A DNA stretch of 64,000 nucleotides from Thermophilibacter provencensis (lineage in GTDB: Bacteria > Actinomycetota > Coriobacteriia > Coriobacteriales > Atopobiaceae), in NCBI RefSeq assembly GCF_900128445.1, contig NZ_LT671417.1, positions 2,243,201-2,307,200 of the forward strand, in the 5' to 3' direction. A model generated the notes under the pieces. That model searched no databases. It had not been told where the DNA came from and saw nothing but the letters and a program-made list of their open reading frames with translations. How positions within the stretch are numbered: position 1 is the first letter of the stretch; every line of letters begins with the position of its first letter. The position numbers were made by a program, and so were the translations under genes. Of this stretch, positions 45,670-55,216 are shown in pieces.

Positions 45670-46508
45670 GACGCCCTCCCCCGCGCGATGGCCGACGCGA
45701 GCTCCTCGGCCGTGAGGGGGGTGCCCGGCACGTCGACGCCGGCGCGCCTCAGAGCGGAGGCGGCGCGCGCGGCGCAGGCGCCCTCGAGGCCGTGGGCGCG
45801 CATGAGCCCCGCGTCGCCGAGAAGGGCGCGCATCGGCCCGTCGAGCGTCACGCTCCCCGCCTCGAGCGCCACCACGCGGTCCGCGACCGCGGCGAGCGTG
45901 TTGGCGTCGTGGCTGGCCACGACGACCGTCGCCCCGCCCTCGGCCGCGGCGCGCACCGCAGCGAGGCACGCCGCGCGTGCGCGCGGGTCGAGCCCGGCCG
46001 TCGGCTCGTCGAGCAGCAGCAGCGCGGGGCGCAGCGCCAGCACGGACGCGATGGCGACGCGCCGCTGCTGGCCCCCCGAGAGCGCGAACGGGGAGCGGCG
46101 GCCGATCTCGTCGAGGTCGAGCCCCATGAGCGCGAGCGCGCTCGCCGCCCGCTCGCGCGCCTCGCGGGCCCCCGCGCCGCGGGCGAGGAGGCCGAAGCAG
46201 ACCTCGCGCTCCACCGTGGACTCGAAGAACTGGCGCTCGGGGATCTGGAACACCAGCCCGACGGACGCGGCGAGACGCCGCGCCCCGGGGCCTCGCAGGG
46301 CGTCCGCGCCGTCCACGAGAAGGCGCCCGGAGTCGGGCGGCAGCACGCCGGCGAGGACCTCGAGCAGGGTCGACTTGCCCGAGCCCGTCTGGCCCATGAG
46401 CCCGGTGACGCCGCCGTCGAGCGAGAGCGTGACGTCGTCGAGCGCGCGGTTTCTCTCGCCCGCCGCCCCCTCGTAGGTGACGCTCGCCCCCTCGAGCCTC
46501 ACTCGCAC
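45666..46508 (-). CDS. ecfA2: ECF transporter ATPase (EcfA2-like)
   Basis: A 280-residue ATPase: Walker A GQTGSGKST, Q-loop FQIPERQFFEST, signature LSGGQQRRVAIA, Walker B ALLLLDEPTAGLDP. The Q-loop with PE-x-Q-FF is typical of ECF ATPases. GTG 46508 overlaps the end of the first ATPase gene by 10 bp. Confidence 0.9.
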   Translation of the reverse strand: MRVRLEGASVTYEGAAGERNRALDDVTLSLDGGVTGLMGQTGSGKSTLLEVLAGVLPPDSGRLLVDGADALRGPGARRLAASVGLVFQIPERQFFESTVEREVCFGLLARGAGAREARERAASALALMGLDLDEIGRRSPFALSGGQQRRVAIASVLALRPALLLLDEPTAGLDPRARAACLAAVRAAAEGGATVVVASHDANTLAAVADRVVALEAGSVTLDGPMRALLGDAGLMRAHGLEGACAARAASALRRAGVDVPGTPLTAEELASAIARGRAS

Positions 46509-47323
46509 AGCGCGCTCACCAGCCCCTCGACCGTCACGGGCGCGGGGCCGGCCACGACGCCGGCCCCCTCGAGCTCGCGCCAGACGCGAACCACGAGCGG
46601 CGGCTCCAGGCCGGCCCCCTCGAGCAGCGCCTCATCGGCGAGGACGTCCGCCGGGATGCCGTCGGCCGCGACCTCGCCTTCGCGCATGACCACGACGCGG
46701 TCGGCGCGGGCGGCGAGCTCCATGTCGTGGGTGATCCAGATGACGGTGGTGCCCCGCTCATCGCGCGCCCGCGCCACAGCACGCACGAGCTCGTCGCGTC
46801 CCCGCGGGTCGACCATCGAGGTCGCCTCGTCGAGCACGATGACGTCGGCGTCGCACGCGAGCACGCCCGCGAGGGCCACGCGCTGCTGCTGGCCTCCGGA
46901 GAGCGCGTGCGTGTCACGTCGCTCGAAGCCCGCGAGCCCCACCGCGGAGAGGGCCACCGACGCCGCCTCCCGCGCTTCGGGCTCGTCGGCGCCGAAGTTC
47001 AGCGGCCCGAAGGCCACGTCCTCCCCCACCACGGAGGAGACGAACTGGTTCTCGGGGTTCTGGAAGACCATGCCGCAGGCGCGGCGGAGCTCCCAGACGC
47101 GCGACGGGTCGCCGGCGTCGATCCCGGCGACGCGCAGCTCGCCGTCCTGCAGGGGGATGAGCGCGTTCAGGTGGCGCGCGAGCGTGGTCTTTCCGGAGCC
47201 GTTCTCGCCCACGATCGCCACAAGCTCGCCCCGGGAGATGTCGAGCGAGACGCCACGCAGCGTGGTGCGGCCCCTCACGTACGCGTGGCCAATGTCGCGC
47301 GCTTCCACGATCTTCTCGCCCAT
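46499..47323 (-). CDS. ecfA1: ECF transporter ATPase (EcfA1-like)
   Basis: A 274-residue ATPase with Walker A GENGSGKTT, Q-loop FQNPENQFVSSVVGEDVAF, signature LSGGQQQRVALA and VIVLDEATSMVDP. The last motif has Ala-Thr in place of Pro-Thr after DE, as in EcfA1. First of the four-gene operon; GAGGGGGTGGG precedes the ATG. With one S gene in the operon it may still serve other S components elsewhere. Confidence 0.9.
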   Translation of the reverse strand: MGEKIVEARDIGHAYVRGRTTLRGVSLDISRGELVAIVGENGSGKTTLARHLNALIPLQDGELRVAGIDAGDPSRVWELRRACGMVFQNPENQFVSSVVGEDVAFGPLNFGADEPEAREAASVALSAVGLAGFERRDTHALSGGQQQRVALAGVLACDADVIVLDEATSMVDPRGRDELVRAVARARDERGTTVIWITHDMELAARADRVVVMREGEVAADGIPADVLADEALLEGAGLEPPLVVRVWRELEGAGVVAGPAPVTVEGLVSALCE

Positions 47324-47379
47324 CCCACCCCCTCGATAGCCGACGCGGAGTCGATTATTTTACCTCACGCCCGGGTGCC

Positions 47380-47460
47380 GGGGCGGCCTGACAAAGGTGA
47401 CAGGGTCGTCTGTCATGATTTTCATGACAGACGACCCTGTCACCTTTGTCAGGCCGCCCC
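47380..47460. repeat. Family A palindromic repeat, copy A5
   Basis: The longest perfect family A hairpin: 39-bp arms (47380-47418, 47422-47460) around TTT, with a GC-rich base GGGGCGGCC. It separates the divergent ecf and molybdenum-hydroxylase operons. Confidence 0.93.
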
Positions 47461-47574
47461 GCCAGGCCCCACATGCTGTCCGTTGTCTCGCCGAAAGTAT
47501 AACGACGCAACGCGCGATGCCGCCTACCTGCGGTATTCTTGATGTGCTACCGAGAAAAACCAAGAGGAGGACAC

Positions 47575-48387
47575 GTGCTCACCTTCGAGAAGTACGTCCG
47601 CCCCGGCACCACGCGGCAGGCCTACGAGCTCCTGCGGGAGAACCGCCAGGCCACGGTGATCGGCGGCATGATGTGGCTTCGCCTCGCCGACCGGACCTCG
47701 CCGCTCGGGATAGACCTCTCCAACTGCGGCCTCGACAAGATCGAGGAGACGCCCGCCGGGTTCAGGATCGGGGCCATGGTGACCCTGGGCCAGCTCGAGG
47801 GCCACGAGCGCTTCCAGGCGGCGACCTGCGGCATCTTCGCCGAGGCGGTCCGCGACATCGTGGGGACGCAGTTCCGCAACCTCGCCACCGTGGGAGGATC
47901 GCTCTATGCGCGCATGGGCTTCTCGGACGTCGTGTGCGCGCTGCTCGCCCTGGACACCGAGGTGGAGCTCGAGGGCGCGGGCACCATGCCCATCATCCCC
48001 TTCGTGGAGCGCGGCGCGAGAAACGACGTCCTCACGCACGTCGTCGTGCGCAGGCACCGCTACCGCGCGGCCTTCGAATCCGTGCGCAACGCGGCCACGG
48101 ACTTCTCCGCCCTCAACGCGGCGGCCGCCTGCTGGCAGGGCTCCTGGCACGTCGCCGTGGGCGCGCGCCCCAAGAAGGCCACGCTCGTCACCGGCGGGGA
48201 GCGCATCCCGCTGCGCGCCGAGTTCTCCCCCGCCGAGCTCGACGGCGTCTGCGAGCTCGCCGAGAGCCTGGACTTCGGCGACGACCTGCGCGGCACCGCC
48301 GCGTGGCGCCGCGCCGTGGCGCCCGCGCTCGTCCGCCGCGCCGTGGAGCGCGCCTCAGGGAAGCCTCACGCAGAGAAGGAGGCCTAG
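47575..48387 (+). CDS. FAD-binding subunit of a molybdenum hydroxylase
   Basis: A 270-residue protein of the xanthine dehydrogenase middle-subunit (CoxM) family. FRNLATVGGSLYARMGFSD is the FAD pyrophosphate loop; residues 1-170 form the FAD domain and the rest the CO-dehydrogenase flavoprotein C-terminal fold. The first FAD motif is TVIGGMMWLRLADR. GTG 47575 follows an ideal AAGAGGAGG. It lies 2 bp before the large-subunit gene. A -10-like TATTCT lies at 47534. Confidence 0.88.
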   Translation: MLTFEKYVRPGTTRQAYELLRENRQATVIGGMMWLRLADRTSPLGIDLSNCGLDKIEETPAGFRIGAMVTLGQLEGHERFQAATCGIFAEAVRDIVGTQFRNLATVGGSLYARMGFSDVVCALLALDTEVELEGAGTMPIIPFVERGARNDVLTHVVVRRHRYRAAFESVRNAATDFSALNAAAACWQGSWHVAVGARPKKATLVTGGERIPLRAEFSPAELDGVCELAESLDFGDDLRGTAAWRRAVAPALVRRAVERASGKPHAEKEA

Positions 48388-48389
48388 GG

Positions 48390-51185
48390 ATGCTCGTCAA
48401 CCTCACCTTGAACGGCGCGCGCCTCGAGGAGGACGTCCGCCCGGACATGACGCTCCTCGACTTCTGCCGCGCCCACGGCTACAAGTCCGTGAAGTGCGCG
48501 TGCGAGACCTCCAGCTGCGGGCTCTGCACCGTCCTGCTTGACGGCGAGCCCGTGCTCTCGTGCTCGATCATGATGGCTCGCGCCGACGGCCACGAGGTCA
48601 CCACGCTCGAGGGCATGCGCGACGGACGCCGCGAGCTCTTGGCCCAGTGCCTCGCCGAGGAGGGGGCCGAGCAGTGCGGCTTCTGCGCGCCGGGCCTCGA
48701 GATGGCCGTGCTCGCGCTCGACGCGGCGCACGCGCACGCCGACGACGAGACCGTGCGCCGCTACCTCTCCGGCAACCTCTGCCGCTGCTCCGGCTACGCG
48801 AGCCAGATGCGCGCGATCCGCCGCTTCCTCGCCCGTCACGAAGCCGGCGGCGAGCTGCCACCGCGCGAGGTCCCGGACGACCCGACCACCGAGTCGGGCG
48901 AGAGGCACGCCCAGATCGCCCGTCCCGTGGCCAAGAAGGACTCCGGCGCGCTTCTGGCCGGCGCGCCCGTCTACACCGCCGACCTCGCGCCCGAGGGCGC
49001 CCTCGTGGTGAGGCTCGTGCGCAGCCGCCACGCCAACGCGCTCGTCACGGACGTCGACAAGAGCCGCGCGCTCGAGGTCCCCGGCGTCGTCGCGGTCTTC
49101 GGCCCGGACGACGTTCCGCACAACCGATTCACCCTGGCGGGCCAGAGCTTCCCCGAGCCGAGCCCCTACGACACCGTCCTTCTCGACCGCCACGTGCGCT
49201 ACGTGGGCGACGAGGTGGCCATGGTCGTGGCCGAGACCGAGGCCGCTGCCGCCGCGGGCGTGAAGGCCGTGAAGGTCGCCTACGAGCAGCTTCCCGCCGT
49301 CGTCGACGTGGAGGAGGCGCTGGACAACGCCACCGTCATCCACGACGAGGACGACTGGACGCCCGGCGGCGACAGGTCGGGCGACCCGTCGCGCAACCTC
49401 GTGGCGCACGGCGAGCGCGTCCACGGGGACCTGGACGCCGCCTTCGCCGCCTCCGACGTGGTGATCGAGCGAACCTATCGCACGCAGGCCACGCAGCAGT
49501 CCATGATGGAGACGTTCCGCTCCTTTGCCTACACCGACGCCTTTGGCCGCCTCACCGTGGTGAGCTCCACGCAGGTGCCCTTCCACATCCGCCGCCAGGT
49601 GGCAAACGCCCTGGGGATCCCCAAGCGCCAGGTGCGCGTCATCAAGCCGCGCGTGGGCGGCGGCTTTGGCGCCAAGCAGAGCGGCTGCAACGAGCCCTTC
49701 GCCGCGTTCGCCGCGATGAAGACGGGCCGCCCGTGCGTGTGCACCTACACGCGCGCGGAGACCATGAGCTGCTCAAACACGCGCCACGAGATGGTCCTCA
49801 AGGTGCGCGTGGGAGCCCGCCGCGACGGCACGATCGAGGCCATCGACCTCTACGCGCTCTCCAACGCCGGCGCCTACGGGTACCACGGCACCACCACGGT
49901 CACGCTCGTGGGCGGCAAGGCGCTGCCGATCTACAACCACGCCTCGGCTAGCCGCTTCAGCTATGACGTGGTCTACACCAACACCACGCCAGGCGGCGCC
50001 TACCGCGGCTACGGCGCGACGCAGGGCTGCTTTGCCGTGGAGTCCGCGGTCAACGAGCTGGCCGACGAGCTGGGCATGGACCCGTGCGAGCTGCGCCTCA
50101 AGAACCTCGTCAAGCCCGGCGAGACACTCTGGCAGCTCAACGACGAGCACCTCTACAGCTGCCGCCTCGACGAGTGCCTCGAGCGCGCGATGGACATGGT
50201 GGGCTGGAAGGGCCGACCCCTCCGCGAGGACCTCGGCGACCGCGTGCGCGGCCTGGGCGTGGCCCTCACGATGCAGGGCTCCGGCATCGCGATGGTGGAT
50301 ATCGCCAACGTGGACATCCGCCTCGAGGACGATGGCTTCTACGTGCTCTCCATCGGCGCCACCGACGTGGGCACCGGCGCGGACACCATCCTCGCCCAGA
50401 TGGCGGCCGAGGCGCTCGGCTGCGACGTGGACCGCATCGTCACCAAGGGCGTGGACACCGACACCTCCCCCTTCGACACCGGCGCCTACGCTTCCTCGGG
50501 CACCTACACCACCGGCGGCGCCGTCGTGCGCGCGGCCGAGGACCTCGTGCGACAGATCCGCGAGCAGGCGGCGCGCGTCTTCGGCGTGACGGCTGACGAC
50601 GTCGAGTTTGACGGCGAGTCCGTGCGCTGCGCGGGCGCGGGCGGCGCCGAGCAGGAGATGACCGTCGCCGCGCTGGCCAACAGGCTCATCGGCTTCGGCC
50701 TGCACCCCGGCATGCTCGAGGGCCACGGCACCAACGCCCAGCCCACCTCGCCGCCGCCCTACATGGCCGGCGTCGCCGAGGTCGAGGTCGACAAGGCCAC
50801 CGGCAAGGTCACGGTCACCGACTACGCGGCCGTCGTGGACTGCGGCACCGTCATCAACCCGGCGCTCGCGCGCGTGCAGGCCGAGGGCGGCATCGCCCAG
50901 GGCATCGGCATGGCGCTCACGGAGCAGGTCTCCCGCGACGAGCGCGGCAACCTGCGCACCGGCGACCTCATGACGTACAAGCTGCCCACCCGCATGGACG
51001 TGCCCGAGCCGCGCGTCGAGTTCATGCCCAGCTTCGAGCCCACGGGGCCCTTTGGCGCCAAGTCCATCGGCGAGGTCGTCATCAACACGCCGTCGCCGGC
51101 GGTCATGAGCGCCGTAGCGCACGCGACCGGCCGCTATGTGCGCGACCTGCCCATCACGCCGAGCAAGGTGCTTCTCGGCGAGTAG
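48390..51185 (+). CDS. Molybdenum hydroxylase large chain: [2Fe-2S] domain fused to Mo-binding domain
   Basis: The product has 931 residues. Residues 1-75 are a plant-type ferredoxin domain (CETSSCGLC, Cys58); 80-155 hold the second [2Fe-2S] helical domain (QCGFCAPG, LCRCSGY). From about 175 the molybdopterin part starts (RPVAKKDSGALLAGAPVYT). RVGGGFGAKQSG binds the cofactor region and Glu895 in FGAKSIGEVV is the catalytic base. The single-chain order matches aldehyde oxidoreductase Mop, while the FAD subunit points to a xanthine or nicotinate dehydrogenase-like electron path. Substrate unknown; purine or aromatic heterocycles are plausible. Confidence 0.88.
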   Translation: MLVNLTLNGARLEEDVRPDMTLLDFCRAHGYKSVKCACETSSCGLCTVLLDGEPVLSCSIMMARADGHEVTTLEGMRDGRRELLAQCLAEEGAEQCGFCAPGLEMAVLALDAAHAHADDETVRRYLSGNLCRCSGYASQMRAIRRFLARHEAGGELPPREVPDDPTTESGERHAQIARPVAKKDSGALLAGAPVYTADLAPEGALVVRLVRSRHANALVTDVDKSRALEVPGVVAVFGPDDVPHNRFTLAGQSFPEPSPYDTVLLDRHVRYVGDEVAMVVAETEAAAAAGVKAVKVAYEQLPAVVDVEEALDNATVIHDEDDWTPGGDRSGDPSRNLVAHGERVHGDLDAAFAASDVVIERTYRTQATQQSMMETFRSFAYTDAFGRLTVVSSTQVPFHIRRQVANALGIPKRQVRVIKPRVGGGFGAKQSGCNEPFAAFAAMKTGRPCVCTYTRAETMSCSNTRHEMVLKVRVGARRDGTIEAIDLYALSNAGAYGYHGTTTVTLVGGKALPIYNHASASRFSYDVVYTNTTPGGAYRGYGATQGCFAVESAVNELADELGMDPCELRLKNLVKPGETLWQLNDEHLYSCRLDECLERAMDMVGWKGRPLREDLGDRVRGLGVALTMQGSGIAMVDIANVDIRLEDDGFYVLSIGATDVGTGADTILAQMAAEALGCDVDRIVTKGVDTDTSPFDTGAYASSGTYTTGGAVVRAAEDLVRQIREQAARVFGVTADDVEFDGESVRCAGAGGAEQEMTVAALANRLIGFGLHPGMLEGHGTNAQPTSPPPYMAGVAEVEVDKATGKVTVTDYAAVVDCGTVINPALARVQAEGGIAQGIGMALTEQVSRDERGNLRTGDLMTYKLPTRMDVPEPRVEFMPSFEPTGPFGAKSIGEVVINTPSPAVMSAVAHATGRYVRDLPITPSKVLLGE

Positions 51186-51244
51186 CCGCCGCGGCGGGCG
51201 GCGAGACGGCCCGCGAGCGCGCGGATTCGCAACCTGGGATTGTC

Positions 51245-51295
51245 GAGAATCCCCGCCCACGCATTGGCCTTCGGATGCGTGGGCGGGGATTTCTC
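51245..51295 (+). terminator. Terminator after the molybdenum hydroxylase
   Basis: GAGAATCCCCGCCCACGCAT pairs with ATGCGTGGGCGGGGATTTCTC (one bulge), 60 bp past the stop, with TTTCTC in the 3' arm. A strong 20-bp stem. The rest of the 309-bp gap before the exporter shows only a -10-like TAGAAT at 51458-51463. Confidence 0.75.
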
Positions 51296-51494
51296 GTCAT
51301 GGTGCGCTCGTTTCCGCGGCGGCGCATCTGATGGTTCAGCCTATATGACGCGCAAGCTCAGATGCCCGGCAGCGGCGAGCCGCGCACGACGAGGCAGTCG
51401 GGCACCGCGCCACGGACGGCGGAGGGGCCGAGAGGGGCCTCGGCCCGCGGCGCGCGCTAGAATCAAACGGTTGACCGCTCTTTCCGGAGGCCAG

Positions 51495-53222
51495 ATGTTC
51501 AGGCTCAGACGCTACCTCGCCGGGCACTACGCCGAGTGCGTGCTCGCCCCGCTCTTCAAGATGCTCGAGGCGCTGCTCCAGCTCCTCGTCCCCCTTGTGA
51601 TGGCGCAGGTGATCGACGTCGGGATAGCCACGCGCGACGTCCCCTACGTGCTCTGGCACGGCGCGCTGCTCGTGGGCATGGGCGTCTTCGCCTGGGCAAT
51701 CTCGGTCACGGCGCAGTACTTCTGCTCCAAGCTGGCCTCCGCCTTCGGCACCGCCCTGCGCGACGACCTCTTCCGCCACGTGCTCAGCCTCTCGCGCGCC
51801 GACGTGGAGCGCCTGGGCAAGTCCACGCTCGTCACCCGCATCACCAACGACTCCCAGCAGGTGCAGGACGGCCTCAACATGTTCTTCAGGCTCATCCTGC
51901 GCTCGCCCTTCGTGACCTTCGGCACCGTGGTCGCGGCCTTTCTCGTGGACGGCGTCGAGGGGGCGGCGCTGCTCGCCGCCGTGATCGTCTCGGGCGCCGT
52001 CGTCATGGGCTTCATGCGCGTGACCACGAGCCGCTACCGCGAGATTCAGCGGGGCCTCGACGACGTGCTCCTGGCCACCACGGAGAACCTCGAGGGCGTG
52101 CGCGTGCTGCGCGCCTTCCGCCGCGAGGCCGCGGAGCGCGCCGCCTTCTCCGATGCGGCCGGCACCGTGCGCGACCGCCAGGTCTCCACGGGAGACGTCT
52201 CCGCCCTCGTGAACCCGCTCACCTACCTCGCCATAAACTGCGGCCTCATAGCCCTGCTGTGGTTCGGGGGCCTGCGCGTCGACGCCGGCCACCTCACGCA
52301 GGGGCAGCTCGTGGCGCTCGTGAGCTACGTGAGCCAGGCGCTCGTCGAGCTCCTCAAGCTCACGAACCTCATCGTGCTGCTCTCCAAGGCCTCAGCCTGC
52401 GCCAAGCGCGTGAACGAGGTCTTCGAGACGCGCCCCTCCATGGCCGACGGCCCGCGCGAGGCCGCGCTCCTGCCGGGCGAGCCCGCACTCGCCTTCGACG
52501 ACGTGAGCTTCACCTACGCCGATGGCGCCGGGCACGCCCTCAGCCACGTGAGCTTCGCGCTGGCGCCCGGCGAGACGCTCGGGGTCATCGGCGGCACGGG
52601 ATCGGGCAAGTCCACGCTCGCGAGCCTCGCCATGCGCTTCTACGACGCCACCGAGGGCGCGGTCCGCGTGGGCGGCGCCGACGTCCGCGAGCTCACGCGC
52701 GAGAGCCTCCGGCGCGAGGTCTCGCTCGTGGAGCAGGGCGCCGCGCTCTTCTCGGGAACCATCGAGTCCAACCTGCGCTGGGGCGACGCAGGCGCGGGCG
52801 AGAAGGACCTCGAGGCCGCGCTCGCCACGGCGCAGGCCGCCTCGGTCGTGGACGGCAAGGGCGGGCTTGCCGCAGATGTCGAGCAGTTCGGCCGCAACTT
52901 CTCCGGCGGGCAGCGCCAGCGCCTCGCCATCGCGCGGACCCTCGCGCGGCGCCCGGGCGTCCTCATCCTCGACGACGCCTCGTCGGCGCTCGACTTTGCC
53001 ACGGACGCGGCGCTGCGCCGGGCCATCGCCCGCGACTGCGCCGGCACCGCCGTCGTGACCATCTCGCAGCGCGTGACCGCCGTGCGCCACGCCGACCAGA
53101 TCCTCGTGCTCGACGGTGGGCGCCAGGTGGGGCTCGGCACCCACGAGGAGCTCCTTGAGGGCTGCCCCGTCTACCGCGAGATCTGCGAGTCCCAGCTCAC
53201 CGCCGAGGAGGTGTCCCGATGA
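51495..53222 (+). CDS. ABC exporter half-transporter, first of a heterodimer
   Basis: A 575-residue fusion of a six-helix membrane domain (about 1-310) and an ATPase. Walker A GGTGSGKSTLA, signature FSGGQRQRLAIA, then VLILDDASSALDF. In Walker B the catalytic Glu is replaced by Asp (LDDAS), a degenerate site usual in the asymmetric half of BmrCD/LmrCD. ATG 51495 follows CCGGAGG. It overlaps the next gene by 4 bp. Confidence 0.9.
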   Translation: MFRLRRYLAGHYAECVLAPLFKMLEALLQLLVPLVMAQVIDVGIATRDVPYVLWHGALLVGMGVFAWAISVTAQYFCSKLASAFGTALRDDLFRHVLSLSRADVERLGKSTLVTRITNDSQQVQDGLNMFFRLILRSPFVTFGTVVAAFLVDGVEGAALLAAVIVSGAVVMGFMRVTTSRYREIQRGLDDVLLATTENLEGVRVLRAFRREAAERAAFSDAAGTVRDRQVSTGDVSALVNPLTYLAINCGLIALLWFGGLRVDAGHLTQGQLVALVSYVSQALVELLKLTNLIVLLSKASACAKRVNEVFETRPSMADGPREAALLPGEPALAFDDVSFTYADGAGHALSHVSFALAPGETLGVIGGTGSGKSTLASLAMRFYDATEGAVRVGGADVRELTRESLRREVSLVEQGAALFSGTIESNLRWGDAGAGEKDLEAALATAQAASVVDGKGGLAADVEQFGRNFSGGQRQRLAIARTLARRPGVLILDDASSALDFATDAALRRAIARDCAGTAVVTISQRVTAVRHADQILVLDGGRQVGLGTHEELLEGCPVYREICESQLTAEEVSR

Positions 53223-54991
53223 GCGAGAAGAACCCGCGCGGGGGCGTCACGCGCCCCTCGGACGGCACCGTCCGCCGCATGGCCGGCCTGTTTGCCGGGC
53301 GGCGCGGTGCGCTCGCGCTGACCGCCCTGCTCACCGTCGCCGTCGTGGTGGGCACGCTCTCGCTGCCCGTGCTCTCCGGCCGTGCGGTCGACTGCGTGGT
53401 GGGCCCGGGCGAGGTCGACTTCGCCGGCCTGCGCGCCTCGCTCGCCTGGATCGCCGGGGCGCTCGCCGCCACGGCTGCCTGCCAGTGGGCCCTCACGGCC
53501 GTGACCAACCGACTCGCCTTCGGCGCGACGCTCGACCTGCGTCGTCGCTGCTTCGACCACCTGCAGGAGCTCCCGCTCTCCTACCTCGACTCCCACGGCC
53601 ACGGCGACCTGGCGAGCCGCATCGTCACGGACGCCGACATGCTCACGAACGGCCTGCTCATGGCCTTCCAGCAGCTCCCCACGGGCATCCTCACCATCGT
53701 GGTGACGCTCGTCTTCATGTTTGCGCTCAACCCCGCCATCGCCGCCGTGGTGGCGCTGCTCACCCCCGTCTCGGTCTTCACGGCGCGCTTCATCGCCACG
53801 CACAGCGCGAAGCACTTCTCGGGCCAGTCGCGCATCCGCGGCGAGCTCACCGCCTACGTGGAGGAGATGGTCGGCGGCATCTCGGCCGTCGAGACCTTCG
53901 AGACGCAGGGGGCCGTCGCCGCGCGCTTCGCCGAGACGGACGACGCCCTGGGGGAGGAGAGCTTCAAGGCGGTGTTCTTCTCGTCCCTGGTGAACCCCAC
54001 GACGCGCTTCGCGAACTCCCTCGTGTACGCGGCGATCGGCATCTTCGGCGCGTTCGTGGCCATGGGCGGCGGCATCACCGTGGGCGGCCTTTCGGCCTTC
54101 CTCGGCTACGCCGACCAGTACGCCAAGCCCTTCAACGACATCTCCGGCGTCGCCACGGAGCTCCAGAACTCCGTGGCGTGCGCGCGGCGCCTCTTCGCCC
54201 TGCTCGACGAGCCCGCCGAGGCGCCCGACGCCGAGGACGCGGCCGCGCTCGCCGAGCCCCGCGGCGAGGTGCGCCTGGACCACGTGGCGTTTGGCTACGA
54301 CGCCGACCGCCTGGTGCTGCGCGACGTCGACCTCGAGGTGCGCCCCGGCATGCGCATCGCCCTCGTGGGCGAGACCGGCTGCGGCAAGACCACCCTCATC
54401 AACCTCATCATGCGCTTCTACGACGTGAGCGCGGGAGCCGTGCGCGTTGACGGGCGTGACGTGCGCGAGTGGACGCGCGAGAGCCTGCGCGCCGGCTGGG
54501 GCATGGTGCTGCAGGACACGTGGGTCCGCCGCGCGACGGTGCGGGAGAACGTGAGCATGGGCCGGCCCGACGCCACGCTCGAGGAGGTCCGCGCCGCGTG
54601 CCGCGAGGCCTACGCGGACGACTTCATCATGCGCCTGCCGCAGGGCTACGACACGGTCCTCGACGGCTCGAGCGCGCTCTCGGCGGGCCAGCGACAGCTC
54701 CTGTGCATCGCCCGCGTGATCCTCGCGCGCCCGGCGATGCTCATCCTCGACGAGGCCACCTCGAACATCGACACGCGCACCGAGCTCCTGGTCCAGCGGG
54801 CCCTCGCCAACCTCATGGCGGGTCGCACGAGCTTCGTCGTGGCGCACCGCCTCTCCACCGTGCGCGACGCCGACCTCATCTGCGTCATGGCCGACGGCGT
54901 GATCGCGGAGCGCGGAACCCACGACGAGCTCCTTGCCGCCGGCGGGCGCTACCGGCACATCTACGAGTCCCAGTTCGCCCCCACGGAGTAG
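53219..54991 (+). CDS. ABC exporter half-transporter, second of a heterodimer
   Basis: A 590-residue fusion with the same layout. Walker A GETGCGKTT, Walker B LILDEATSNID with the catalytic Glu, and H-loop VVAHRLSTV are canonical. Its signature is LSAGQRQLL with Ala in place of the first Gly. Together with the preceding half this gives one canonical and one degenerate ATP site, as in heterodimeric multidrug or peptide exporters. ATGA overlap couples them. Confidence 0.9.
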   Translation: MSEKNPRGGVTRPSDGTVRRMAGLFAGRRGALALTALLTVAVVVGTLSLPVLSGRAVDCVVGPGEVDFAGLRASLAWIAGALAATAACQWALTAVTNRLAFGATLDLRRRCFDHLQELPLSYLDSHGHGDLASRIVTDADMLTNGLLMAFQQLPTGILTIVVTLVFMFALNPAIAAVVALLTPVSVFTARFIATHSAKHFSGQSRIRGELTAYVEEMVGGISAVETFETQGAVAARFAETDDALGEESFKAVFFSSLVNPTTRFANSLVYAAIGIFGAFVAMGGGITVGGLSAFLGYADQYAKPFNDISGVATELQNSVACARRLFALLDEPAEAPDAEDAAALAEPRGEVRLDHVAFGYDADRLVLRDVDLEVRPGMRIALVGETGCGKTTLINLIMRFYDVSAGAVRVDGRDVREWTRESLRAGWGMVLQDTWVRRATVRENVSMGRPDATLEEVRAACREAYADDFIMRLPQGYDTVLDGSSALSAGQRQLLCIARVILARPAMLILDEATSNIDTRTELLVQRALANLMAGRTSFVVAHRLSTVRDADLICVMADGVIAERGTHDELLAAGGRYRHIYESQFAPTE

Positions 54992-54993
54992 GC

Positions 54994-55102
54994 GACCTGA
55001 CAAAGGTGACAGGGTCATCTGTCATGTTTTTCAGGCGTGCAAAGGGGACAGGCACTTTCGCACGGGCGCGCCCGTGCGAAAGTGCCTGTCCCCTTTGCAC
55101 GC
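54994..55102. repeat. Nested repeat: family A left half followed by complete family B palindrome
   Basis: 54994-55033 is the left arm and loop of family A (GACCTGACAAAGGTGACAGG, TCATCTGTCATGTTTTTCA). Just where its right arm should continue, a complete 68-bp family B palindrome (55035-55102) begins; its arms of 34 bp are perfect with no loop (centre GGGCGCGCCC). No family A right arm follows. The B copy therefore replaced or truncated an A copy. Confidence 0.9.
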
Positions 55103-55123
55103 CCCTGCACGCCACAACTGGCC

Positions 55124-55187
55124 GAGTGACTGGTTTCGTACCAACGGAGCCCCCCATGGGGCCTCATCCGTCCAAAACCCGTCACTC
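55124..55187. repeat. Family C palindromic repeat, copy C1
   Basis: An imperfect inverted repeat: GAGTGACTGGTTT ... AAACCCGTCACTC outer arms and GCCCC/GGGGC near the centre. It resembles copy C2 at 58417 in the order GTGAC - GTTTTG - GGCCCC. It lies at the 3' end of the peptidase gene. Confidence 0.65.
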
Positions 55188-55216
55188 ACGCAGAGGGGCC
55201 GAGCGGGGTGGGCGCG

